Shown piece by piece: positions 19,856 to 28,973 of a DNA stretch of 64,000 nt (position 1 is its first letter; each line of letters opens with the position of its first letter). The position numbers and the translations under genes are program-made. Source of the stretch: Aurantimonas sp965217685 (GTDB lineage: Bacteria; Pseudomonadota; Alphaproteobacteria; Rhizobiales; Rhizobiaceae); assembly GCA_965217685.1 (NCBI GenBank), contig CBDCIZ010000003.1, positions 3,534,001-3,598,000 of the forward strand. Direction: 5' to 3'. The notes under the pieces were generated by a model. The model did not search any database. It saw nothing but the letters and a program-made list of their open reading frames with translations, and had not been told where the DNA came from.

Positions 19856-20661
19856 GAAAGGCTGTCCTCGGGGCGATGGTCGCCGAGGAGGACGCGGGTC
19901 GCGGTTGCGACGTCGGTCTGCCGCATCAGGCTTTCGCCGACCAGGAAGGTGTTGATGCCGTTGTCGGCGAGACGCAGGCAGTCGGCATGGGTGAAGATGC
20001 CGCTTTCGCCGACGAGAATGCGATCGTCGGGTATCATCGTCGCGAGCCGCTCGGCGGTGGAAAGCGTCGTCTCGAAGGTCCTGAGATTTCGGTTGTTGAT
20101 GCCGATCAGCGGTGAGGTGAGTTTCAGTGCCCGCTCGGCCTCGGCCTCGTCGTGGATCTCGACGAGGACATCCATTCCGTATTGACCGGCGGCCTGTTCG
20201 AGATCTGCGGCCAGTGCATCGTCGACGGCTGCGAGTATGATGAGGATGGCGTCGGCGCCCCAGGCGCGCGCCTCGACCACCTGATAGGTGTCGAACATGA
20301 AGTCCTTGCGAAGCGCCGGCAGCGCAGCGGCCTCGCGGGCTTGCGTCAGAAAGCGCGGATGCCCCTGAAAGGACGGCGCGTCGGTCAGCACGCTGAGGCA
20401 AGTCGCGCCCCCCTCCCGATAGGCCTTGGCGAGGGCCGAAGGATCGAAATCCTCGCGGATCAGGCCCTTCGACGGACTTGCCTTCTTGATCTCCGCGATC
20501 AGCGCGTAGCCGTTCGCCGCGTGCCTGGCCTGGATCGCTTTGGCAAAGCCACGTGGCTTGTCGGTTACGGCGTCTTCGAGGTCGGCAAGCGTCCGCCGGG
20601 CTTTCGCCGCGGCGATCTCCTCGCGTTTATAGACCTCGATTTCCTGCAAAATGTCGCTCAT
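19852..20661 (-). CDS. trpC: Indole-3-glycerol phosphate synthase
   Basis: TrpC closes the indole ring in tryptophan synthesis. The 269-residue TIM-barrel protein has the expected IAEIKKASPSKGLI, SVLTDAPSFQGH, LPALRKDFMFDTYQV, LVEIHDEAEAERAL, IGINNRNLRTFE and VGESGIFTHAD motifs in order. Length matches the family (~260-270). The ATG at 20661 overlaps the trpD stop codon, and the stop overlaps moaC, both by 4 nt. The same frame is open far upstream inside trpD, but no family similarity lies there. trpA, trpB, trpE and trpF are elsewhere. Confidence 0.97.
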   Translation of the reverse strand: MSDILQEIEVYKREEIAAAKARRTLADLEDAVTDKPRGFAKAIQARHAANGYALIAEIKKASPSKGLIREDFDPSALAKAYREGGATCLSVLTDAPSFQGHPRFLTQAREAAALPALRKDFMFDTYQVVEARAWGADAILIILAAVDDALAADLEQAAGQYGMDVLVEIHDEAEAERALKLTSPLIGINNRNLRTFETTLSTAERLATMIPDDRILVGESGIFTHADCLRLADNGINTFLVGESLMRQTDVATATRVLLGDHRPEDSLS

Positions 20662-21722
20662 GCGGGCGTCGTTCCGATCGCGGGCCGAGGCCTGGCGTTG
20701 TTTTGGCCGATCGCCGTCGTCGCCTCGACGAGGCGCGCGAGCGAGGCCCTGGCGCGGCCGCTGTCGATCGCATCGGCCGCCATCGCGATGCCGGCCCGCA
20801 AATGATCGGCGGCTCCGGCCATGACGAGGGCGCCCGCCGCGTTGAGAAGCACGATGTCGCGATAGGCGCCTGGCTCGCTGTCGAGCACGGCGCGCAAGGC
20901 CGCCGCGTTTTCGGTGGCATCGCCACCCCTGATCTCCTCGATCGGGGAACGCTTCAGGCCGACATCCTCGGGCTCGATCTTGAAGGTCCGAACCTCGCCG
21001 TCCTTCAGTTCGGCGATCTGCGTCGTGCCGGCAACGGTCATTTCGTCGAGGCCGTCGCCGTGAACGACCCAGGCGCGCTCGGTGCCGAGCGCCCGCAGCG
21101 TCTCGGCCATCGGCACCAGCCATTGCGGCGAGAAGGCGCCGACCAGCAGGCGCTTGACCCCGGCGGGGTTCGACAGGGGGCCGAGCAGGTTGAAGATCGT
21201 GCGGGTGCCAAGCTCGACGCGGCTCGGGCCGACGAAGCGCATCGCCGCGTGGTGGGTCGGCGCAAACATGAAGCACAGGCCGGCCTCGGCCAGCGCCCGC
21301 GAAATCTGGTCGGGCTTTAAATCGACGTCGACGCCAAGGGCCGCAAGAACGTCGGCGGCGCCCGATTTCGATGACAGCGCACGGTTGCCGTGCTTGGCGA
21401 CGGTCATGCCGCAGCCGGACAGGACGAAAGCCGAGCAGGTGGAGACGTTGAGCGTGCCGGCATGGTCGCCGCCGGTGCCGACGATGTCGATCGCGTCGGC
21501 AGGTGCCTCGACGGTCAGCATGTTGGCGCGCATCACCGAAACGGCGCCGGCCATTTCGTCGACCGTTTCGCCGCGCACGCGCAGCGCCATCAGGAAACCG
21601 CCGATCTGGGATGGTGTCGCCTCACCGGACAGGATGACGGAGAAAGCGGCTTCCGCATCGTCGCGATTCAGGCTTTCGCCTGCAGCGACCCTGGCGATGA
21701 AGGGTTTGAGGCTCTGGCTCAC
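20658..21722 (-). CDS. trpD: Anthranilate phosphoribosyltransferase
   Basis: TrpD transfers phosphoribose from PRPP to anthranilate. The 354 residues carry the PRPP-binding DIVGTGGDHAGTLNVST motif (~80-96), KHGNRALSSKSGAADVL and the C-terminal half with NLLGPLSNPAGV. The start is GTG at 21722, overlapping the ppiD stop as GTGA. The next gene, trpC, overlaps by 4 nt. This suggests a single messenger from ppiD to moeA. Confidence 0.97.
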   Translation of the reverse strand: MSQSLKPFIARVAAGESLNRDDAEAAFSVILSGEATPSQIGGFLMALRVRGETVDEMAGAVSVMRANMLTVEAPADAIDIVGTGGDHAGTLNVSTCSAFVLSGCGMTVAKHGNRALSSKSGAADVLAALGVDVDLKPDQISRALAEAGLCFMFAPTHHAAMRFVGPSRVELGTRTIFNLLGPLSNPAGVKRLLVGAFSPQWLVPMAETLRALGTERAWVVHGDGLDEMTVAGTTQIAELKDGEVRTFKIEPEDVGLKRSPIEEIRGGDATENAAALRAVLDSEPGAYRDIVLLNAAGALVMAGAADHLRAGIAMAADAIDSGRARASLARLVEATTAIGQNNARPRPAIGTTPA

Positions 21723-23608
21723 CGAACCATGGCCTTGGCCTGCTCGATGCCGGCCGGATGCACGGCCAACGTCGTGTTGCTCTGAAGCAGCGTCACATAG
21801 CTCTCCAGAAGATCGTTCTTGAAGGACTCGGCCATCTGCTGGCGGTCTTTGGGGTCGACATTCGCCATCGGATCGGCGGGGGGCGCGACCTCTGTGACCT
21901 TGATCAAAAGCTGGGAGCGGGGTTCACGGCCCGCCGCTGTCGCGATGGTGCCGTCGCTGCCGGAGAAGGCGGCGATGATGCCGGCCTGACCGAGATCGGC
22001 CGCACCGGTCTGGCGGGTGACCGAGGGCGCGGTCTGGACCTCGGCGCCGGCCTTGGCCGCAACGTCCTGCATCGACTTGCCGGCCTTCAGATCGGTTTCG
22101 AGAAGTTCGACCTTCTCACCGAGCAGCCGATCGGCCTCCTGGCGTTTCCAGTCGGCGACGACCTTGTCCTTCACTTCGTCGAGCGGACGGTCGTGGGCCG
22201 GGTCGATGTTGGCGACATCGTAGAAGACGTAGCCATTCGACTGATAGTTGATCGGCAGATTGTCGAAGCCGGGCTCCGCCTGGAATGCGCCCTTGAGAAG
22301 GTCCTGCTGGGCCGGCAGATCGGTCACCGGCTGGCCGTCCGGCGTGATGCCCTTTTCACTGACTGCGGCCACCGGCTTCACGGGAACGGCCGCGGTCTTG
22401 GCGGCTTCGGCGAAGGTCGCGCCGCCGGCGCGTGCGTCCTCGAAGGCGTTGTAGGCGGAGGAGGCGGTGTCGGCCGCCGATTCCAGCGCCAGCGCCTGAC
22501 GAATCGTGCCGGAGACCTCCGATAGCGGCTTGGTGGATCCTGGAACGATTTCGTCGACCGCGAGGATCGCCGGTCCGAAAGTGCCATCGACGACGCCAGA
22601 GATATCGCCATTCTTCAGCGAGAACGCCGTATCGGCGATCTTCGGATCGGGGATCGACGATTTCGTCACGTTGCCCAGATCGATATCAGCCATGCTGCGC
22701 CCGGCGTCCTTGGCAATTTCGGCAAAGCTTGCGCCGCCGTCGAGCTTGGTCTTGGCGGCGTCCGCTGCGGCTTTGTCCGGGAAGACGATCTGCCGGACGT
22801 GGCGCTTTTCCGGGGTCGTGTAGCGGTCCTTGTATTGCTCGTAATCGGCCTTGATCTGTTCGTCGGTAACTGTCGAGGGATCGGCCAGCGCTTCGGGCGT
22901 CAGGACGGCATAGTTGATCCCGCGATATTCCGGCGCGGCGTAGGCCGCCTTGTTGTCCTCGAAATATTTCGTCAGCACGTCGTTCGAGGGATCTTCGATC
23001 TTGTCGGCCGGCTCGGGGCTGAGCGAGACGTAGTCGACGGTGCGGCGTTCGCCCTGGTAAAGGCCCATCGCGCGATCGAAGGCCAAAGGCGGCTTGACGC
23101 CCTGCGAGACGGCGTCGACGATCTGGCTGCGCACCGCCGCCTCTTCCTGGTTGCGGATATAGTCCTGTTCGGTGATGCGGGCGTTGGCGAGCGCCGTATT
23201 AAAAGCGCTGCGCGAAAAATTGCCCGAGGCATCCCTGAAGGTCGGGTCGGAGGCGATCCGCTCGGCGAGGCGGTCCTTCGACAGGCCGAGCCCGATGCGC
23301 TTGCCCTGATTGTCGAGGACGGCGCCGGCGACCAATTGGCTCAAGACGCCCTGGTCGATGCCGAACATCTGCATCTCCTCCGATGTCGGGCGGCGCTGGA
23401 TCTGCTCGGCGAGCCGAGCCTGAGCACGACTGTAGGCGAAAGCGTAGTCCTGCAGCGAAACGTCGGTGTCGCCGACGGTCAGCACCGAACTGGCGACGCC
23501 CTGCTGGACCGCGCCGCCGATCCCCCAGACGGCGAAGCTCACCACGAGAAGCCCGAGAAGAATCTTCGCGGTCCAGCCGGAGACGGCATTGCGCAGGGTG
23601 TTCATCAT
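21719..23608 (-). CDS. ppiD: PpiD-type periplasmic folding chaperone / peptidyl-prolyl isomerase
   Basis: The 629-residue product matches PpiD/SurA-N-domain proteins, inner-membrane-anchored chaperones that meet outer-membrane and periplasmic proteins leaving the Sec translocon. One transmembrane helix near the N-terminus (ILLGLLVVSFAVWGIGG, ~16-32) is followed by the SurA-like region, then a parvulin-type domain around RHVRQIVFPDKAAADAAKTK and SFAEIAKDAG (~270-300), then a long C-terminal region. Isomerase activity is not certain, since many PpiD parvulin domains are inactive. It heads the ppiD-trpDC-moaC-moeA array and is divergent from tpiA. Confidence 0.9.
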   Translation of the reverse strand: MMNTLRNAVSGWTAKILLGLLVVSFAVWGIGGAVQQGVASSVLTVGDTDVSLQDYAFAYSRAQARLAEQIQRRPTSEEMQMFGIDQGVLSQLVAGAVLDNQGKRIGLGLSKDRLAERIASDPTFRDASGNFSRSAFNTALANARITEQDYIRNQEEAAVRSQIVDAVSQGVKPPLAFDRAMGLYQGERRTVDYVSLSPEPADKIEDPSNDVLTKYFEDNKAAYAAPEYRGINYAVLTPEALADPSTVTDEQIKADYEQYKDRYTTPEKRHVRQIVFPDKAAADAAKTKLDGGASFAEIAKDAGRSMADIDLGNVTKSSIPDPKIADTAFSLKNGDISGVVDGTFGPAILAVDEIVPGSTKPLSEVSGTIRQALALESAADTASSAYNAFEDARAGGATFAEAAKTAAVPVKPVAAVSEKGITPDGQPVTDLPAQQDLLKGAFQAEPGFDNLPINYQSNGYVFYDVANIDPAHDRPLDEVKDKVVADWKRQEADRLLGEKVELLETDLKAGKSMQDVAAKAGAEVQTAPSVTRQTGAADLGQAGIIAAFSGSDGTIATAAGREPRSQLLIKVTEVAPPADPMANVDPKDRQQMAESFKNDLLESYVTLLQSNTTLAVHPAGIEQAKAMVR

Positions 23609-23820
23609 CGCGGGGGCACTCCCATCATTGCCGGCATCATCGCCGGGCCTGTCGCGGATCGCCGTGACGGGCCGGTCGTCGTCGTTGCGACCTTATTAGA
23701 AAACCGGGCCCCTTTTAAGCAAGCGCGCGGAACGATTGATTTACCGACCGTCATGGCTAAGGTCCGCCGCCGGGTGGGCGCGAATGTGAAAATTCAAGCA
23801 AAAAGACGATCGGGAGACGA

Positions 23821-24582
23821 ATGGTCAAGGCACGCAAGCCGCTGATTGCCGGCAATTGGAAGATGAACGGGCAGCTTGCCCAGTTGTCGGAACTGAAGGC
23901 GCTCGTCGAAGCGGTGGCCGACGGGCTCGGCGCGGGGCGCGACATCCTGATCTGTCCACCGGCGACGATGATTTCGGCGAGCCGCGGTGTTCTGGGCGAT
24001 CATGTCGCGGTCGGTGGACAGGATTGCCACGCCAGGGTGTCGGGCGCGCATACCGGCGACATCGCCGCGGCAATGATCAAGGATATCGGCGGATCCTACG
24101 TCATCGTCGGCCATTCCGAGCGCCGCGCCGATCACCACGAGGACGATGCGGCGGTGCGCGCCAAAGCCGAGGCCGCGATCGCGGCTGGGCTCGTCGCGGT
24201 GATCTGCATCGGCGAGAGCGAGGCCGAGCGCGAGGCGGGGCGGACGCTCGAGGTGCTGGGCGCGCAACTGGCCGGTTCTGTGCCGGACGCGCTCACAGCC
24301 GATAAAGCGGTCGTCGCCTACGAGCCGATCTGGGCGATCGGCACGGGCAAGACGCCGACTGTCGAGGACGTCAAGGCGGTTCACGACTTCATCCGCGCAA
24401 CGCTGGCCAAGCGCTTCGGCGAAGAGGTCGCCGAGGGCGTGCGGCTGCTCTATGGCGGGTCGGTCAAACCCGACAATGCGGCCGAGCTTCTGGCCGTCGA
24501 CAACGTCGACGGAGCACTCGTCGGCGGGGCCAGCTTGAAGGCCAAGGACTTCATCGCGATATGCGGCGCGGCGCCGGTCTGA
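23821..24582 (+). CDS. tpiA: Triose-phosphate isomerase
   Basis: This enzyme interconverts dihydroxyacetone phosphate and glyceraldehyde 3-phosphate. The 253 residues include the catalytic lysine in AGNWKMNG (residue ~13), the histidine in IVGHSERR (~96), the glutamate in VAYEPIWAIGTG (~168) and the phosphate-binding LYGGSVKPDNA. The length is normal. The ATG at 23821 has GGGAGACGA directly upstream. It is divergent from ppiD and followed by secG after 104 nt. Confidence 0.98.
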   Translation: MVKARKPLIAGNWKMNGQLAQLSELKALVEAVADGLGAGRDILICPPATMISASRGVLGDHVAVGGQDCHARVSGAHTGDIAAAMIKDIGGSYVIVGHSERRADHHEDDAAVRAKAEAAIAAGLVAVICIGESEAEREAGRTLEVLGAQLAGSVPDALTADKAVVAYEPIWAIGTGKTPTVEDVKAVHDFIRATLAKRFGEEVAEGVRLLYGGSVKPDNAAELLAVDNVDGALVGGASLKAKDFIAICGAAPV

Positions 24583-24686
24583 CGAGCGGCCGGCGACCTT
24601 CTTGTCGAAAGCGGTTGGAAAGCGCGCCGCGCTTCTATAGAAGGCGCGCAAATTCCCCCTCATAAAGACGCGTTGCGAAGAACCTC

Positions 24687-25463
24687 ATGGAAACCATCCT
24701 TATCGTCATCCACCTGGTGATCGTCGTGGCGCTCGTCGTCGTCGTTCTGATCCAGCGTTCCGAAGGCGGTGCGCTGGGGATCGGCGGCGGTGGCGGCATG
24801 ATGTCCGCGCGCGGTGCGGCGGATGCGTTGACGCGCACGACGGGGATCCTGGCGGCGGCCTTCTTCGTCACGTCGCTGTCGCTCGGCCTGCTTGCCCGCT
24901 ATGGCGGCCAGCCAACCGACATCCTCGACCGCCTGCCGACCAACCAGAGCGGCACGGCCAACGGCTCGGGCACTGGAACGCCCGCACCGGGCGCCGGCGG
25001 CGCACCGACCAGCGGCAGCCTGCTCGACCAGCTCGGCGGCCTGCCGGGGCAAGGCGACAATGCAGCGCCTTCCGCCGGTGGTCAGGGCGCGGTGAATGGT
25101 GCCGGACCGACGACGGCTCCGGCGGACGCCAACGCGCCGAGCGCAGCGCCTGACGTTCCGGACAGCGGATCGGCTCCCCAAAGCACTCCGACGAACGCTC
25201 CGGCCGCGTCCGGTTCGTCGGATAGCCCATCGCAGATCCCCGCGAACCCAGCACCGACTGCGCCGAATGCGTCCAGCGAGCCAACCGTGCCGCCGGTCGA
25301 AGCGCCGCCGGCGGGCACAGAGCGTCCGGGCGATGCGGCGACCGACCAGTCCTCGACGGACTCGTCGTCGGGTGGTTCGTCATCGACCGGTACGACGTCC
25401 GGCACGTCGTCCACGGCGGCACCGGCCGGATCGTCGACGAATTCGACCACCCCGACCCAGTGA
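24687..25463 (+). CDS. secG: Preprotein translocase subunit SecG with very long disordered C-terminal tail
   Basis: SecG is the small membrane subunit that assists SecYE/SecA protein export. The first ~75 residues are a normal SecG: helix one (LIVIHLVIVVALVVVVLIQ), the GGALGIGGGGGMMSARGAADAL cytoplasmic loop with its Gly-rich run, and helix two (ILAAAFFVTSLSLGLLA). The remaining ~180 residues consist almost entirely of Pro, Ser, Thr, Gly and Ala with acidic residues, and are predicted to be disordered. Alphaproteobacterial SecG tails are often extended, but this one more than doubles the protein. In SecG both termini are expected to be periplasmic. Confidence 0.92.
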   Translation: METILIVIHLVIVVALVVVVLIQRSEGGALGIGGGGGMMSARGAADALTRTTGILAAAFFVTSLSLGLLARYGGQPTDILDRLPTNQSGTANGSGTGTPAPGAGGAPTSGSLLDQLGGLPGQGDNAAPSAGGQGAVNGAGPTTAPADANAPSAAPDVPDSGSAPQSTPTNAPAASGSSDSPSQIPANPAPTAPNASSEPTVPPVEAPPAGTERPGDAATDQSSTDSSSGGSSSTGTTSGTSSTAAPAGSSTNSTTPTQ

Positions 25464-25580
25464 CAGCGGTTTTAATCATTTGACGTGATCTGCGAGGCGC
25501 CTTCGGGCGCTTCGCCGTTTTTGCGGCAGCGTTCAAAATTGACTGGCAGAATCGGGTCGGTCGCGATATCGGGAAAGCCC

Positions 25581-27209
25581 ATGGCGCGATATATCTTCAT
25601 CACCGGCGGCGTGGTCTCCTCTCTCGGCAAGGGCATCGCTTCGGCCGCTCTGGGGGCATTGCTCCAGGCCCGTGGCTACCGCGTGCGGCTGCGCAAGCTC
25701 GACCCCTATCTCAACGTCGATCCGGGCACGATGAGCCCGACCCAGCACGGCGAGGTGTTCGTCACCGACGACGGTGCCGAGACCGATCTCGACCTCGGCC
25801 ATTACGAGCGCTTCACCGGCCGCTCGGCCAATCGCATGGACAACATCACCACCGGGCGGATCTACCAGGAGATCATCGCCAAGGAGCGGCGCGGCGACTA
25901 TCTCGGCGCCACCGTGCAGGTGATTCCCCACGTCACCGACGCCATCAAGAATTTCGTCCTCGACGGCAACGAGGAGTTCGATTTCGTGCTCTGCGAGATC
26001 GGCGGTACAGTCGGCGACATCGAGGCGTTGCCGTTCTTCGAGGCGATCCGCCAGCTCGGCAACGATCTGCCACGGAACGGCGCGATCTACGTCCATCTGA
26101 CGCTGATGCCGTACATCCCGACCGCCGGCGAGTTGAAGACCAAGCCGACGCAGCATTCCGTCCGCGAACTGCGCGCCATCGGCATCCAGCCCGACATCCT
26201 GCTCGTGCGCGCCGACCGGCCGATCCCGGCCGAGGAACGGCGCAAGATGAGCCTGTTCTGCAACGTCCGCGAAACGGCGGTGATCCAGGCGCTGGACGTC
26301 GCCACCGTCTACGACGTGCCGATCGCCTATCATCACGAGGGCCTTGACACCGAGGTGCTCGCCGCCTTCGGCATCGATCCGGCGCCGAAGCCGCAGCTTG
26401 CCCTGTGGCATCAGGTGGGCGACGGCATCCGCAACCCGGAAGGCGAGGTGACCATCGCCATCGTCGGCAAATACACGGGCCTCAAGGACGCCTACAAATC
26501 GCTGATCGAAGCCCTGCTGCATGGCGGCATCGCCAACAAGGTGCGCGTCAAGCTCGACTGGATTCCCTCGGAAGTCTTCGAAGAGGAGGACCCGGCGCCT
26601 TACCTCGAACGCGTCGATGGCATTCTCGTACCCGGCGGCTTCGGCGAGCGCGGCGCGGAGGGCAAGATCTCGGCGGCAAAATTCGCCCGCGAGCGGAACG
26701 TGCCGTATTTCGGCATCTGCTTCGGCATGCAGATGGCCGTCATCGAGGCGGCGCGGGCGCTCGCCGGCATCGAGAACGCCGGCTCGACCGAGTTCGGCAA
26801 GCCGGGTGAGGCGGTGGTCGGCCTGATGACCGAATGGCTGAAGGGCAATGAGCTCGAACAGCGCGCCAGGGAGGGCGACCTCGGCGGCACCATGCGGCTC
26901 GGGGCCTACAAGGCCGATCTGAAGCCCGGCTCGCGCATCGCCGAGATTTATGGCGACACCACGATCGAGGAACGCCATCGCCACCGCTACGAGGTCAACC
27001 GCGCCTATCGCGAGCGGCTGGAAGCGGCGGGCATGAGCTTTGCCGGCATGTCACCGGACGGTCTGCTTCCGGAGACGGTCGAGTTCCCCGACCATCCGTG
27101 GTTTATCGGCGTGCAATATCATCCCGAACTGAAGTCGCGCCCCTTCGAGCCGCATCCGCTGTTTTCGAGCTTCATCGCCGCGGCGGTGGAGCGGTCGAGG
27201 CTGGTGTGA
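25581..27209 (+). CDS. pyrG: CTP synthase
   Basis: PyrG aminates UTP to CTP using glutamine. The 542-residue product, the usual family length, starts MARYIFITGGVVSSLGKGI (synthetase domain with P-loop) and continues with LDPYLNVDPGTMSPTQHGEV. The C-terminal class I amidotransferase domain has its cysteine in YFGICFGMQMAVIEAAR and His/Glu in GVQYHPELKSRPFEPHP. The ATG at 25581 is preceded by GGGAAAG; the frame is open 96 nt further upstream, but the family start is clear. The stop overlaps the following VOC gene as GTGA. Confidence 0.98.
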   Translation: MARYIFITGGVVSSLGKGIASAALGALLQARGYRVRLRKLDPYLNVDPGTMSPTQHGEVFVTDDGAETDLDLGHYERFTGRSANRMDNITTGRIYQEIIAKERRGDYLGATVQVIPHVTDAIKNFVLDGNEEFDFVLCEIGGTVGDIEALPFFEAIRQLGNDLPRNGAIYVHLTLMPYIPTAGELKTKPTQHSVRELRAIGIQPDILLVRADRPIPAEERRKMSLFCNVRETAVIQALDVATVYDVPIAYHHEGLDTEVLAAFGIDPAPKPQLALWHQVGDGIRNPEGEVTIAIVGKYTGLKDAYKSLIEALLHGGIANKVRVKLDWIPSEVFEEEDPAPYLERVDGILVPGGFGERGAEGKISAAKFARERNVPYFGICFGMQMAVIEAARALAGIENAGSTEFGKPGEAVVGLMTEWLKGNELEQRAREGDLGGTMRLGAYKADLKPGSRIAEIYGDTTIEERHRHRYEVNRAYRERLEAAGMSFAGMSPDGLLPETVEFPDHPWFIGVQYHPELKSRPFEPHPLFSSFIAAAVERSRLV

Positions 27210-28117
27210 GCGGGGCAGCCGGCGGCGTCGGGAGGAATGTCCCCCGGACGCTTGATCACATCGTCCTGCCGTTCGAGACCCTCGTCGCGGCTCGCAACGT
27301 CTTCGACACGATGGGCTTCACGGTCGCGCCGGATGCGGTGCATCCCTTTGGCACCGGCAACGCCTGCGTCTTTTTCACCGACGGCATCTATCTGGAACCC
27401 TTGGCGAAGATCGATGCAAGCGTTTATGCCGATGCCGTTGATGCAGGGCAATTGTTCGTTGCCAGAGATTCAGATTTCCGCAGCCGTCACTCCTTGCCGG
27501 CGATCTCGGCGATGGCGTTCAAGTCCGGCGATGCGTTGGCCGACCGGGCCGAACTGGCCGAGGCAGGAATCGGTGAGGAGAGCCTGGTCGAGTTCCGCAG
27601 GACCTTCGAGACCGCCACCGGTGAGCGCCGTGAAATGGGGTTCCGGCTGGCCTTCGCCACGCCGGACCGGGTCCTGGACGCAACCGCCTTCTTCTGCCAG
27701 CCCCTGCATGAGAGTGCGCCGGATCGGTCGTCGCTGATCCGGCATGCCAACGGGGCGACCGGGCTGCTTCGCGTCGTCTTCAGCGGCAATGACACGAGCG
27801 CGATCGCCGATCGGCAGGCGCAAGTGGGACGATCCTCGATTTCGCCGTCCGACGACCTTTCGGGAGTGGCGACAGTCGTGCTTGGCAATTGCGAAGTCGA
27901 GATCGTCTCGAACGCGGCGCTCGTCGAGCGCTATCGAGGGACACCCGCCGATGCTGCAGGCGCTATCTGCGGCCTGGTGCTGGGCGTCGAGAACCTCGGC
28001 GCCACTCGGCATCTTTTGCACGCCACCCACATCGCCATGTGGTCGGTCGATGACCGAATCATCGTCCCGCTGGGCTCCAGCACCTGTTTCATCGCCTTCG
28101 AAGAGGTGTCGTCATGA
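27206..28117 (+). CDS. VOC-superfamily (glyoxalase-like) protein
   Basis: The 303-residue product resembles the glyoxalase-like VOC family, beta-alpha-beta-beta-beta proteins that bind small molecules or metals. It begins its domain with RTLDHIVLPFETLVAARNVFDTMG, then HPFGTGNACVFFTDGIYLEPLA, and has a second half around DATAFFCQPLHES. Substrate and reaction are unknown. I place the start at GTG 27206, overlapping the pyrG stop as GTGA, because the domain begins soon after; the open frame upstream is antisense-like shadow inside pyrG. It ends in an ATGA overlap with kdsA, so pyrG, this gene and kdsA are probably co-translated. Confidence 0.8.
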   Translation: MSGAAGGVGRNVPRTLDHIVLPFETLVAARNVFDTMGFTVAPDAVHPFGTGNACVFFTDGIYLEPLAKIDASVYADAVDAGQLFVARDSDFRSRHSLPAISAMAFKSGDALADRAELAEAGIGEESLVEFRRTFETATGERREMGFRLAFATPDRVLDATAFFCQPLHESAPDRSSLIRHANGATGLLRVVFSGNDTSAIADRQAQVGRSSISPSDDLSGVATVVLGNCEVEIVSNAALVERYRGTPADAAGAICGLVLGVENLGATRHLLHATHIAMWSVDDRIIVPLGSSTCFIAFEEVSS

Positions 28118-28950
28118 CCGTTCCGAACGCCGCGGTCTCCGCGAAATCAGCGACCTTCTCCAACAGCGCGCCGTTTTCGCTGATCGCCGGTCCCTGCCAG
28201 ATGGAAAGCCGCGATCATGCGATGATGGTCGCCGAGAAGATGAAGCGGATCACCGGTGATCTCGGGATCGGCTACGTCTTCAAGGCGAGCTTCGACAAGG
28301 CCAACCGCACCAGCCTTTCGGGCAAGCGCGGCATCGGATTGTCGGAGGCGCTGCCGGTTTTCGAAGAAGTCGCGAAGACCTTCGATCTGCCGGTCCTGAC
28401 CGATGTCCACACCGAGGAGCAGTGCCGCGAGGCGGCATCCGTCTGCGACATCCTGCAAATCCCGGCGTTTCTCTGCCGCCAGACGGACTTGCTCATCGCG
28501 GCGGCGCAGACGGGCTGTGTTATCAACGTCAAGAAGGGCCAGTTCCTGGCGCCCTGGGACATGAAGAACGTCCTCGCCAAGGTGACCGAGAGCGGCAATC
28601 CCAACGTTCTCCTGACAGAGCGCGGCGTCTCCTTCGGCTACAACACCCTGGTCTCCGACTTCCGCTCGCTGCCGATCATGGCGGCGATGGGCGCGCCGGT
28701 GGTGTTCGACGCGACGCACTCCGTCCAGCAGCCGGGCGGGCAGGGCGGATCGTCCGGTGGCGAGCGCCACTTCGTCGAGACGCTGGCGCGGGCTGCGGTT
28801 GCGGTCGGCGTCGCCGGGTTGTTCATCGAGACGCACGAAGACCCCGACAACGCGCCGTCCGATGGTCCGAACATGGTGCCGCTGGATCGGATGTCGGAGC
28901 TCTTGAAGCGGCTGAAGGGGCTCGACGATCTGGCGAAGTCGTTCGGGTAA
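28114..28950 (+). CDS. kdsA: 3-deoxy-8-phosphooctulonate synthase (KDO-8-phosphate synthase)
   Basis: KdsA condenses arabinose 5-phosphate and phosphoenolpyruvate to make KDO-8-phosphate for the LPS inner core. The 278 residues include IAGPCQMESRDHA, FKASFDKANRTS, VLTDVHTEEQC, INVKKGQFLAPWDM, RGVSFGYNTLVSD and FDATHSVQQPGG. The cysteine in IAGPC marks the metal-dependent type (as in Aquifex aeolicus) rather than the enterobacterial metal-independent type, which has Asn there. The ATG overlaps the VOC stop. eno follows 347 nt downstream across a repeat element. Confidence 0.97.
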   Translation: MTVPNAAVSAKSATFSNSAPFSLIAGPCQMESRDHAMMVAEKMKRITGDLGIGYVFKASFDKANRTSLSGKRGIGLSEALPVFEEVAKTFDLPVLTDVHTEEQCREAASVCDILQIPAFLCRQTDLLIAAAQTGCVINVKKGQFLAPWDMKNVLAKVTESGNPNVLLTERGVSFGYNTLVSDFRSLPIMAAMGAPVVFDATHSVQQPGGQGGSSGGERHFVETLARAAVAVGVAGLFIETHEDPDNAPSDGPNMVPLDRMSELLKRLKGLDDLAKSFG

Positions 28951-28973
28951 GGGTGAGGCGAATTCCTACCCGC

